Source: Stenotrophomonas sp.
Lineage (GTDB): Bacteria > Pseudomonadota > Gammaproteobacteria > Xanthomonadales > Xanthomonadaceae
Length of the DNA stretch: 13,364 nt
Direction of reading: 5' to 3'
Assembly: GCA_003248565.1 (NCBI GenBank)
Contig: QFOV01000071.1
Span: 1 to 13,364, forward strand
This document shows, piece after piece, positions 7,606 through 13,364 of this stretch (its first letter is position 1; every line of letters begins with the position of its first letter). The notes beneath the pieces were generated by a model. It was not told where the DNA came from. It made no database searches and saw only the letters and a program-made list of their open reading frames with translations. A program made the translations under genes and the position numbers.

Positions 7606-8810
7606 GCCGGCGCCGCATCCCAACGATCGACAATGATCCGCGCCAGCTTGCCCGGGTCACGATCGAAGTGATGCCCACCGGGGAGCTCAACCACCTGCAT
7701 ATGCGCATCACCTCGCAGGTCGCGGCAAAGGCTGTCTTTCTCATCGACGCCGTAAATGCACTGGTGCGCGACTGGCTGCAAGCCGGCCAACGCAGGCTGC
7801 ACAGGCACTTCCTGGGCACGGAACCAGCCCAGCCAGCCGCCTACGCGCACCTCGAAGTCAGCACCGTGGGCCAGCCCCAACAGCGACACCAACCGTACCG
7901 CGCTGCGCTGCTCCCCGCTGAGCAGCGGATAGGCAAAGGGCAGCACATCCGCGCCAAACGAATAGCCAACCAGCGCCACGTCGTCAGCCTGCCAGCGCTG
8001 CCGATAGGTACGCACCACATTGTCCAGATCGGCACCTATCTGGGCAGCAGTACGTTTCTTCCAGAAGTAGCGCAGGCTGTTCCAGCCGACCACGGAAATG
8101 CCGCGTTGGTTGAGCTCGTGCGCCAGCCCCTTGTCCAGGTCACGCCAACCGCCGTCACCGGAGATCAACACCACCAGCCGCTTGCTGCCTGCAACCGGCA
8201 TCTTCACCAAGGGCAGCGTCGCCACCCCTGATGCAGGTGCGGCGTGCAGCGCCGCCGGCACCGCCGCCAACAGCGCATCCGTCGGCAAGGACTTGACCTG
8301 CACGGTCGCCGTTCCGCCAACACAACCCGCGTCACTCGCTGCTGCGCCATCCGCAGCAACCAGGGCGGCGGCGAATTCGCCGGCTGCAGCACCGGCTGCG
8401 CTGTCGCGCACCAAGCCTGCACTGCTGCCCTGACCGACCAATACCGGCAGGTAGAACTGCTCGGCACGCTCGCGTTTGAGCAGCTTCTGGGCAAGCAGCG
8501 CCGCATCATCGGCCATCGCCCGGCAGCTGCCATTGCCCTTCTGCAGCCGCTGTCGATAACGCGCTGCGTCCACCACCGCCACCCATGCGCCGGCGTGTGC
8601 CAGCTGCCCGGCAAACTGCCTGCGCTGCGCACGTGGCAAGGCCGGGTCTGCGAAATAGATCACCAGACCACGCGGCGCGACCGGCGGCTCCACCACCTGC
8701 ACACGGCCGTAGCGACCTGCGGACAACTGCCTGGCGTGTGCCGCCCGGCCCCAGCCAACCGCCACCACGATCAACAACACACCAAGAGCCAACAACGCAC
8801 CACGTCGCAT
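7596..8810 (-). CDS. Periplasmic AcvB/VirJ-family serine hydrolase (possible aminoacyl-phosphatidylglycerol hydrolase)
   Basis: The product is secreted: MRR, a hydrophobic stretch and AAHA give a signal peptide of about 26 residues. The C-terminal half (about 215-404) is a VirJ-type alpha/beta-hydrolase. It has LVVLISGDGGWRDLDKGLA, VVGWNSLRYFWKKRTA, the nucleophile elbow GYSFGAD with S284, CIYGVDEKDSLC and PGGHHFD with H380/H381. The N-terminal half (about 35-200) looks like a diverged second hydrolase copy (LVIYFADPALP, LPVLVGQGSSAGLV), as in two-domain AcvB. Family members in Agrobacterium (AcvB) and Pseudomonas (PA0919 type) hydrolyse aminoacyl-phosphatidylglycerol; usually an MprF/LpiA synthase is a partner, but none is in this window. 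The start at 8810 is chosen because AGAGG lies 6 nt upstream; the frame extends to a TTG at 8834. It is downstream of the M48 protease gene. Confidence 0.88.
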   Translation of the reverse strand: MRRGALLALGVLLIVVAVGWGRAAHARQLSAGRYGRVQVVEPPVAPRGLVIYFADPALPRAQRRQFAGQLAHAGAWVAVVDAARYRQRLQKGNGSCRAMADDAALLAQKLLKRERAEQFYLPVLVGQGSSAGLVRDSAAGAAAGEFAAALVAADGAAASDAGCVGGTATVQVKSLPTDALLAAVPAALHAAPASGVATLPLVKMPVAGSKRLVVLISGDGGWRDLDKGLAHELNQRGISVVGWNSLRYFWKKRTAAQIGADLDNVVRTYRQRWQADDVALVGYSFGADVLPFAYPLLSGEQRSAVRLVSLLGLAHGADFEVRVGGWLGWFRAQEVPVQPALAGLQPVAHQCIYGVDEKDSLCRDLRGDAHMQVVELPGGHHFDRDPGKLARIIVDRWDAAPAQP

Positions 8811-8816
8811 CCGTAA

Positions 8817-8821
8817 CCTCT
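8817..8821 (-). promoter_or_regulatory. Ribosome binding site deciding the AcvB/VirJ-like start
   Basis: On the minus strand AGAGG stands 6 nt before the ATG at 8810. It favours this ATG over the upstream TTG at 8834 and leaves a clean signal peptide with MRR at its front. Confidence 0.6.
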
Positions 8822-8834
8822 GGCCACAAAGCAA

Positions 8835-8862
8835 GAACGCCGGCGAGCATCCTCCGGCGTTC
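8835..8862 (-). terminator. Hairpin between the M48 protease and AcvB/VirJ-like genes, possible intrinsic terminator or attenuator
   Basis: A perfect 9-bp stem, GAACGCCGG with CCGGCGTTC, has a 10-nt loop. On the minus strand it is followed by TTGCTTT, a broken U-tract. It lies 33 bp after the M48 stop and 24 bp before the next ATG. It could stop or reduce transcription into the hydrolase gene, or protect the upstream mRNA. Because the U-tract is imperfect, partial read-through is likely. Confidence 0.45.
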
Positions 8863-8895
8863 GTTATGTCCCTGTGCAGTCCGCTGCGCCGCGTG

Positions 8896-9810
8896 TTACC
8901 TGGCTGCAGCGCCGGCGGTACAGAAGCGCTGCTTGTACTCCTGCGCCTTGGGCATCAAGGCCTGCAGGTTCTGGATGCGGGTACCGGGATTGGGATGGGT
9001 GGAGGAGAACTCCGGCGGCGCCTGCCCGCCACTGGCCTGGCTCATGCGCTGCCATAGCGGCACCGCTTCTTCCGGGTTGAAGCAGGCAGCTGCCGCCAAC
9101 ATCAGCCCGACTTCATCTGCCTGGGTTTCATGCGAGCGCGCATACGGCAGCAGGTAGCCGTAGCCCATGGCCGACATCATCATCTGCTGCTGTTGAACAT
9201 CCATGCCGCTGGCCGCGCCAGCCATCTGCCCGATCTGGGTCAGCTTCTGCTGGGCCATGCGCTGGGCGCCATGCCGCAGCAAGGCGTGGGCGATTTCGTG
9301 CCCCATCACCACCGCCAGGGCATCGGCGTTCTGTGCGACCGGAATCAGCCCGGTATAGACCGCCATCTTGCCGCCGGGCAGGCAGAACGCATTGGCTTCA
9401 TCGGACTGCAGCACGTTCACGTCCCACTCGAAGTCCTTGGCGAAGTGCTGCGGCTGCAGGCCGTGCTCCTGCGCCAGCGAGGTTTCCACCACGTCGACCT
9501 TGGCGATCAGGCGACTGGCGATCTCGCGCACCTGGCGGGCGATCTGCGAATTTGGATCGACCGGCCGCTCCTGCGCCAGGATCTCCTGGTAGGCCTGCAG
9601 GCCCATCGCCTTCTCTTCACTGGCATTGAGCGAGCTGTCGATCAGCACCTTCTCGCCGGTATACGGGTCCACCGAGCGGTTGCCGAAGTAATAGCAGCCG
9701 CCATAGACCGCGAAGCCCAGCAGGATCACCCAGCGGATATTCCCGAACAGGCCGCCGCCACGCCGACGTTGACCGCCATTGCCTTGGTTACCGAAAGGAT
9801 CTTGTCGCAT
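8896..9810 (-). CDS. Membrane-anchored M48-family zinc metalloprotease
   Basis: This is a peptidase likely to act on proteins at the outer face of the inner membrane or in the periplasm. A Gly/Arg-rich N-terminus (1-20) leads into a single membrane segment (about 25-43, IRWVILLGFAVYGGCYYFG) with basic residues before it, so the catalytic part should face the periplasm. The zinc site is GHEIAHALLRHG (H171, E172, H175), with E228 of HETQADEVG as third ligand. The NAFCLPGGKMAVYTGLI segment before the active site is typical of M48B/C proteases such as LoiP, YcaL and BepA. There is no TPR domain after the protease, unlike BepA. At 304 aa it is a normal size. The ATG at 9810 has only a weak Shine-Dalgarno (GGAA). 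It sits 66 bp after the SUMF1-type lipoprotein gene, probably co-transcribed. Confidence 0.94.
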   Translation of the reverse strand: MRQDPFGNQGNGGQRRRGGGLFGNIRWVILLGFAVYGGCYYFGNRSVDPYTGEKVLIDSSLNASEEKAMGLQAYQEILAQERPVDPNSQIARQVREIASRLIAKVDVVETSLAQEHGLQPQHFAKDFEWDVNVLQSDEANAFCLPGGKMAVYTGLIPVAQNADALAVVMGHEIAHALLRHGAQRMAQQKLTQIGQMAGAASGMDVQQQQMMMSAMGYGYLLPYARSHETQADEVGLMLAAAACFNPEEAVPLWQRMSQASGGQAPPEFSSTHPNPGTRIQNLQALMPKAQEYKQRFCTAGAAAR

Positions 9811-9876
9811 GGTTGGATTCCGTCTGGGCCGGGCTGGCCCCCGCCGATGGTACCGCCAGCGCAGGCCGCTGCAAGG

Positions 9877-11826
9877 TCAAATTCCGCGTACCAGGCGGAA
9901 GCCGATGCGCGCCGAGGTGACGTCCGAGTCCTGTGATTGCCGCCACGCCGCGCGGGTCTGCTCCGGCGCATTGGCCCAGTTGCCACCGCGGATCACCCGT
10001 TGCCGGCAGCCGGGGTTGTACCAGGCCGCGCCATCGGCCGGCGCACGCCGGTAGCTGGCGTGCCAGCAATCGGCCACCCACTCGCTGACGTTGCCGCTGA
10101 TGTCGTGCAGGCCCCAGGCATTGGCACTGAACATCGCCACCGGCGCGGTGCCCCAGAAGCCATCGCCATAGCCGACGAAGGCATTGTTCCAGTGCCGACC
10201 ACTGGGCGATACATCCAGGCTGCCAGTGAAGTTGCCAGCGTTCTCCGGCGGCGTCATCGATCGCCCCCACGGATAGCGGCCCTGGCTGCCAGCCCGCAAT
10301 GCGTACTCGAACTCCGACTCGCTGGGCAGGCGGTAGTAGCGCCCGGTCTGATCGGACAGCCAAGCCGCATAGGCTTCAGCATCGCGGACGCTGACATGCA
10401 TCACCGGGCTATTGGGCGCGGCCTTGGCACCGTTGTAATCGGACTGCCAATCCACCCCGCTGCGACGGATGAAGTTGCCGCTACGCTCGTCATAGACAAT
10501 CGAATGGCCGCGCCGGGTCGCACGCGGGCGCGCCTTGGCGGCCTCCACGAAGCGACGGAAGTCGGCGACGGTAACCTCGGTGATCGACATCGCAAAACCG
10601 CGCTCGAAGCTCACCAGATGCTGCGGACGTTCGGCATCGGCGCTACCGATCTCGCCCTCCGTCGCCCCCATCTGGAAGCTGCCATAGGGCACCACCACCA
10701 TCTGCGGACCACGGCTGCCGTCGGCCAAGGCATCGCTGAACACCTGCCCCGGGCGGAAGCTGCCGTAATGGGTGACCAGCTCGATGCGCTCGCGCAGCAG
10801 GGCCACGGTGCGGTCGCCGGGCCGCGCGATCCGCTCGGCCTGGGCCAGCTTCAGCCGCGCATCCTTCAGCCCCTTGGATGAAACCAGATCACGCAGGCCG
10901 CCTTCGCGCAGCGCATCAAGCTGGGCGGTGCGGATGCCTTCGATGCGCGCACGTGCATCCTTCAAGGTCACGGCCTCGCCACGGATAGTGGTGGCCTTGT
11001 CCAGCCAGCGCGCGGCCGCCTCGAAGTCCGAGTCCATTGCCGCGGCATGTTCGGCACGGCGGATCAGGCCGCTTTCCACCGCCGCCAAGCCCTGCCGGGC
11101 GCGGCTGTTGAGTGGGTCGGACGCCAGCACTTCGCGGAACGCCGCCTGTGCGCCGCCGCCATCCTCGCCAAACTGGTGTTGGCGCAGCGCCTGTTCGCCG
11201 GCGCGGTTCAGCGCCAGCAACCGCCGCGCCACTGCGATGCGCTGCTGCAAGTCCTGCTCGGCCTTGCCCTCGGGCGCCAACGCCACCGCTACGCCAGCGA
11301 TCTCGGCAGCCTGGGCCAGGGCCTGCCGTTGATTCTCCGGTTGCGCCATCAAGGCGCTTGCCTGCGCGCGCAGACGCTGCCGGGCCTTGTCCAGGCCGCG
11401 CTGCGCGGCCCGGTCCTTCGGCTGCTGGGCCAGGATCGCCAGGTAGAGCGGAATGGCATCCTCAGCCTCGCGGTACAGCCTGTCCTCGGCCAGCGCCTTG
11501 TCGGCCGCTTTGCGCGCTTCGGCCAGTTGCCCGGGCTGCAGGCTGACTTCCGGCGCGCTCCAGACCGGCAACGTGATGTCCTCAAGCTGCGGGGTGGGAT
11601 CCGGCGTTGCGGGCTGGCCCTTTGCTGCCGCAGCTGCCTCGGCCTTGGCTTCGGCACGTGCCTCAGCCCTCGCCTCCAGCCGCTCGGCCAGGCTTGGCTT
11701 CTTCGCTGGCTCGGCATTTGGCGCAGCCAACGGCGCTTGCGGCGCGCTGCCGCTACACCCCGCCAGCGCCAGCAACAGCGCCGTCAGACCCAACAATTGG
11801 CCGGTTTTACCCAAAAACGCCTCCAT
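9877..11826 (-). CDS. Lipoprotein with repeat-rich N-terminus and SUMF1/FGE-sulfatase-type C-terminal domain
   Basis: A lipoprotein signal ends in lipobox LAGC with C24, so the protein is probably lipid-anchored in the envelope. Residues 45-70 are a charged Ala/Glu/Arg-rich stretch with coiled-coil character. About 80-250 contains TPR-like helical pairs (AIPLYLAILAQQPKDRAAQRGL; AQAAFREVLASDPLNSRARQGL). The SUMF1/FGE fold covers 376-649: MVVVPYGSFQMGATEGE, RLPSESEFEYALRAG, GLHDISGNVSEWVADCW, RVIRGGNWANAPEQTR and IGFRLVRGI. The only cysteines are C24, C587 and C607; the two copper-binding catalytic cysteines of true formylglycine-generating enzyme, expected after RGG.W, are missing. It is therefore a non-FGE member, possibly structural or ligand-binding. 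The start: ATG at 11826, with a GTG at 11838 as alternative. It heads a likely unit with the M48 protease and the AcvB/VirJ-like gene, and diverges from rnd. Confidence 0.9.
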   Translation of the reverse strand: MEAFLGKTGQLLGLTALLLALAGCSGSAPQAPLAAPNAEPAKKPSLAERLEARAEARAEAKAEAAAAAKGQPATPDPTPQLEDITLPVWSAPEVSLQPGQLAEARKAADKALAEDRLYREAEDAIPLYLAILAQQPKDRAAQRGLDKARQRLRAQASALMAQPENQRQALAQAAEIAGVAVALAPEGKAEQDLQQRIAVARRLLALNRAGEQALRQHQFGEDGGGAQAAFREVLASDPLNSRARQGLAAVESGLIRRAEHAAAMDSDFEAAARWLDKATTIRGEAVTLKDARARIEGIRTAQLDALREGGLRDLVSSKGLKDARLKLAQAERIARPGDRTVALLRERIELVTHYGSFRPGQVFSDALADGSRGPQMVVVPYGSFQMGATEGEIGSADAERPQHLVSFERGFAMSITEVTVADFRRFVEAAKARPRATRRGHSIVYDERSGNFIRRSGVDWQSDYNGAKAAPNSPVMHVSVRDAEAYAAWLSDQTGRYYRLPSESEFEYALRAGSQGRYPWGRSMTPPENAGNFTGSLDVSPSGRHWNNAFVGYGDGFWGTAPVAMFSANAWGLHDISGNVSEWVADCWHASYRRAPADGAAWYNPGCRQRVIRGGNWANAPEQTRAAWRQSQDSDVTSARIGFRLVRGI

Positions 11827-11910
11827 TACCTTGCACACTTTCCCGGGAGCGGCCCGACGTTAGGCTATTCTCGCCTGCCTGAGCAAACCCTGCAGTTGAC
11901 GGAACCCCAC

Positions 11911-12993
11911 GTGGCTTACTGGATCAAACACCCGGCGGAGTTGGAAGAACGCTACCGCCAGCGCCCGAGCCGGATCGGGCTGGACACCGAATTCATCCGC
12001 GAACGCACCTACTGGCCGCAGCTGGCCCTGGTACAGATGGCGGTCGGCGATGAGATCCTGCTGATCGACCCGCTGATCCCCGGCATGTGCGAGGCACTGA
12101 AGCCCTGGCTGACCGACACCTCGATCACCAAGATCATGCACAGCGCCAGCGAAGACCTGGTGGCCTTCAAGTGCGCCTGCGACGCGCTGCCGCGGCCGCT
12201 GTTCGACACCCAGATCGGCGCCGCACTGGCCGGCATCGGCGGCGGCATGGGCTACCAGAAGCTGGTTGCCGAGATCACCGGCGTTACCCTGCCCAAGGGC
12301 GAGACCCGCTCGGACTGGCTCAAGCGCCCGCTCAGCGACGCGCAGCTGGAGTACGCCGCCGACGACGTCGAATACCTGTTCGCCATGCACGACACCATCA
12401 GCGCCAAGCTGCAGGCTGCTGATCGCATGCAATGGCTGCAGGACGATGGCGAACGCCTGCTGGCCAGCGTCGAGGGTGACGAAGGCGAGCATTGGCCACA
12501 CCTGTCGATGCGCTCCTCGCAGGTACTGGAGCGCGACGCCCAGCTACGCCTGTTGCGCCTGTTGCGCTGGCGCGACCAGCAGGCCCGCAGCAACGACAAG
12601 CCGCGCAGCTGGATCCTGGACAATGAACTTGCCAACGTGCTGGCGCGCACCCCGCCAGCCGACTACGACGCCATGCTGAAGCTGTTCGGCCGCTTCCCCA
12701 AGGCCCCGCGCAAGCTGGCCCAGCAGGTATGGGAAGCACTGAACACCCCGCTTGCCGACGAAGCCGACGCACCGATGGCCCTGCCGGCCACCGACAGCAA
12801 CAAGAGCGCACTCAAGCGCCTGCAGGACGCCGTCAGCAAGCGCACCGCCGAGCTGGGGTTGCCGGACGGCCTGCTCGCCTCTCGCAAGCACCTGGAGGCC
12901 TTGCTGGAAAGTGGCAACTGGCCCACGGCCCTCGCCGGCTGGCGTCGCGAACAGCTGGAGCCGCTGCTGCGGCCGTTGTTGCCAAGCAACTGA
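11911..12993 (+). CDS. rnd: Ribonuclease D
   Basis: RNase D is a 3'-5' exoribonuclease that trims tRNA and other small RNA precursors. The DEDDy exonuclease domain comes first (about 1-190). D25 and E27 lie in GLDTEFIRERTYWPQLALVQ, D82 in SASEDL, and Y148 with D152 in YAADDVEYLF. The first HRDC domain is about 205-285 (QLRLLRLLRWRDQQAR, PRSWILDNELANVLARTPP); a second HRDC-like helical segment covers 295-360. It is 360 aa, close to the E. coli size. The open frame runs far upstream through the opposite gene, so the start must be chosen: GTG at 11911 has GGAA 6 nt before it and gives (M)AYWIKHPAELEERY; TTG at 11896 is an alternative adding five residues. It diverges from the lipoprotein gene over about 84 bp and is followed by a GC hairpin and REP elements, then by tRNA-Phe on the opposite strand. 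Confidence 0.96.
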   Translation: MAYWIKHPAELEERYRQRPSRIGLDTEFIRERTYWPQLALVQMAVGDEILLIDPLIPGMCEALKPWLTDTSITKIMHSASEDLVAFKCACDALPRPLFDTQIGAALAGIGGGMGYQKLVAEITGVTLPKGETRSDWLKRPLSDAQLEYAADDVEYLFAMHDTISAKLQAADRMQWLQDDGERLLASVEGDEGEHWPHLSMRSSQVLERDAQLRLLRLLRWRDQQARSNDKPRSWILDNELANVLARTPPADYDAMLKLFGRFPKAPRKLAQQVWEALNTPLADEADAPMALPATDSNKSALKRLQDAVSKRTAELGLPDGLLASRKHLEALLESGNWPTALAGWRREQLEPLLRPLLPSN

Positions 12994-13001
12994 GCACCCA
13001 A

Positions 13002-13020
13002 GCCCCGACCAAGTCGGGGC
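13002..13020 (+). terminator. GC-rich hairpin after rnd, possible terminator
   Basis: GCCCCGAC pairs perfectly with GTCGGGGC (8 bp) around a CAA loop, starting 9 bp after the rnd stop. There is no U-run, so it may be a Rho-assisted or mRNA 3'-end-protecting hairpin and not a full intrinsic terminator. Confidence 0.45.
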
Positions 13021-13030
13021 CGCATCAGCT

Positions 13031-13053
13031 GTAGTGCCGAGCCATGCTCGGCA
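13031..13053 (+). repeat. GTAG-headed REP element (SMAG type)
   Basis: The tetranucleotide GTAG (13031-13034) is followed by an 8-bp perfect palindrome, TGCCGAGC / GCTCGGCA, with a CAT loop. This is the form of the Stenotrophomonas maltophilia GTAG (SMAG) repeats, which are mobilised in trans by RAYT transposases. It supports the genus assignment and lies in the 3' region of rnd. Confidence 0.75.
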
Positions 13054-13082
13054 AAACCACCAAAGAACCAGCAGAACCGCTC

Positions 13083-13184
13083 TTGTAGGAGCGGCGTAAG
13101 CCGCGAAGCAAACGATCCAAAAGATCGCAGTCTCTCCCTGCAATTTCAGCGACCTCAGCTTCGCGGCTAACGCAGCTCCTACAA
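13083..13184. repeat. Inverted pair of REP elements with 27-bp arms
   Basis: The left arm (13083-13109) starts TTGTAGGAGCGGCGTAAGCC. The right arm (13158-13184) is its reverse complement with two differences (25 of 27 match). Each arm is itself a GTAG-headed REP with an inner GCGGC/GCCGC-like palindrome. The 48-bp spacer has a small stem, CGATC/GATCG. The layout is that of a BIME, two REPs head to head. As RNA it would fold into one long hairpin in the rnd 3' end, or antisense to it from the tRNA side. Confidence 0.8.
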
Positions 13185-13245
13185 ACCGCAAACGCAAACC
13201 ACCACCACAATCGCAACCGGCACAAATCCGCTGCAAAAGAACAAC

Positions 13246-13275
13246 AAAAAAGGGCTCGCATTTCTGCGAACCCTT
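13246..13275 (-). terminator. Intrinsic terminator of tRNA-Phe
   Basis: On the minus strand an 11-bp stem (AAGGGUUCGCA with UGCGAGCCCUU, including one U-G wobble) closes a GAAA tetraloop and is followed by a run of six U, partly in the stem. It begins 7 nt after the encoded CCA of the tRNA. This is a classical Rho-independent terminator. Confidence 0.88.
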
Positions 13276-13282
13276 GAAATTT

Positions 13283-13358
13283 TGGTGGCCGAGGACGGAA
13301 TCGAACCGCCGACACGGGGATTTTCAATCCCCTGCTCTACCAACTGAGCTACTCGGCC
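13283..13358 (-). tRNA. tRNA-Phe (anticodon GAA)
   Basis: The 76-nt gene, read on the minus strand, starts GGCCGAG and ends CTCGGCC-A-CCA, so the 7-bp acceptor stem is perfect and the CCA end is encoded. The D arm is GCTC AGTTGGTA GAGC. The anticodon stem GGGGA/TCCCC holds the loop TTGAAAA, giving GAA, which reads Phe codons. The T arm carries GGTTCGATTCC. A strong terminator follows immediately. Its promoter lies beyond the window edge. The GAA anticodon starts with G but is not of the GUN type modified by queuosine. Confidence 0.98.
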
Positions 13359-13364
13359 ACTTTG

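Noticed and set aside
8244..8816. 190-aa frame antisense to the AcvB/VirJ-like gene
   Set aside because: Arg/His/Gln-rich shadow translation with no family resemblance; the sense gene has a signal peptide and catalytic motifs.
11047..11910. Upstream extension of the rnd frame, making a 648-aa protein
   Set aside because: The extra 288 residues are antisense to the lipoprotein gene and have no domain. RNase D of normal length starts at 11911 (or 11896).

Overview
The window looks like ordinary chromosome of a high-GC gammaproteobacterium in the family Xanthomonadaceae, most likely Stenotrophomonas or a close relative. Three things point there. The proteins have a Xanthomonadaceae flavour. The gene order queG / nnr-tsaE-amiC-mutL is the conserved gammaproteobacterial one. 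The intergenic spaces carry palindromes headed by GTAG, the kind of REP element that is abundant in Stenotrophomonas. The genus is inference; the family-level call is firmer.

Left part (1-4618, all minus strand): nnr -> tsaE -> amiC -> mutL. nnr repairs damaged NAD(P)H. tsaE belongs to tRNA t6A synthesis. amiC is a periplasmic septal amidase. mutL, cut by the window edge, is for mismatch repair. nnr and tsaE overlap by one base (TAATG). A 307-base gap between amiC and mutL holds an inverted pair of hairpin repeats.

Middle (4619-7605, plus strand): queG (last step of queuosine synthesis) diverges from nnr across only 23 bp, where two back-to-back -10 boxes would give leaderless or nearly leaderless mRNAs. 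A small unrecognised gene with an acidic/aromatic tail follows, then xseA (exonuclease VII large subunit), preceded by a strong hairpin.

Right part (7596-11826, minus strand): a likely transcription unit of three envelope proteins. These are a lipoprotein with a SUMF1/FGE-like domain that lacks the catalytic cysteines of true FGE, a membrane-anchored M48 metalloprotease, and a secreted AcvB/VirJ-type serine hydrolase. The last gene converges on xseA with a 10-base overlap.

End (11911-13364): rnd (RNase D, plus strand), diverging from the lipoprotein gene; then about 250 bases of REP-type palindromes; then tRNA-Phe(GAA) on the minus strand with a textbook intrinsic terminator.

Most of the window is housekeeping and I see no mobile element, CRISPR array or obvious new defence system. 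The points most worth a second look are the leaderless divergent promoter, the inverted REP pairs, the tail of the small unknown protein, the cysteine-free FGE-like lipoprotein with its neighbours, and short leader ORFs before amiC and mutL.
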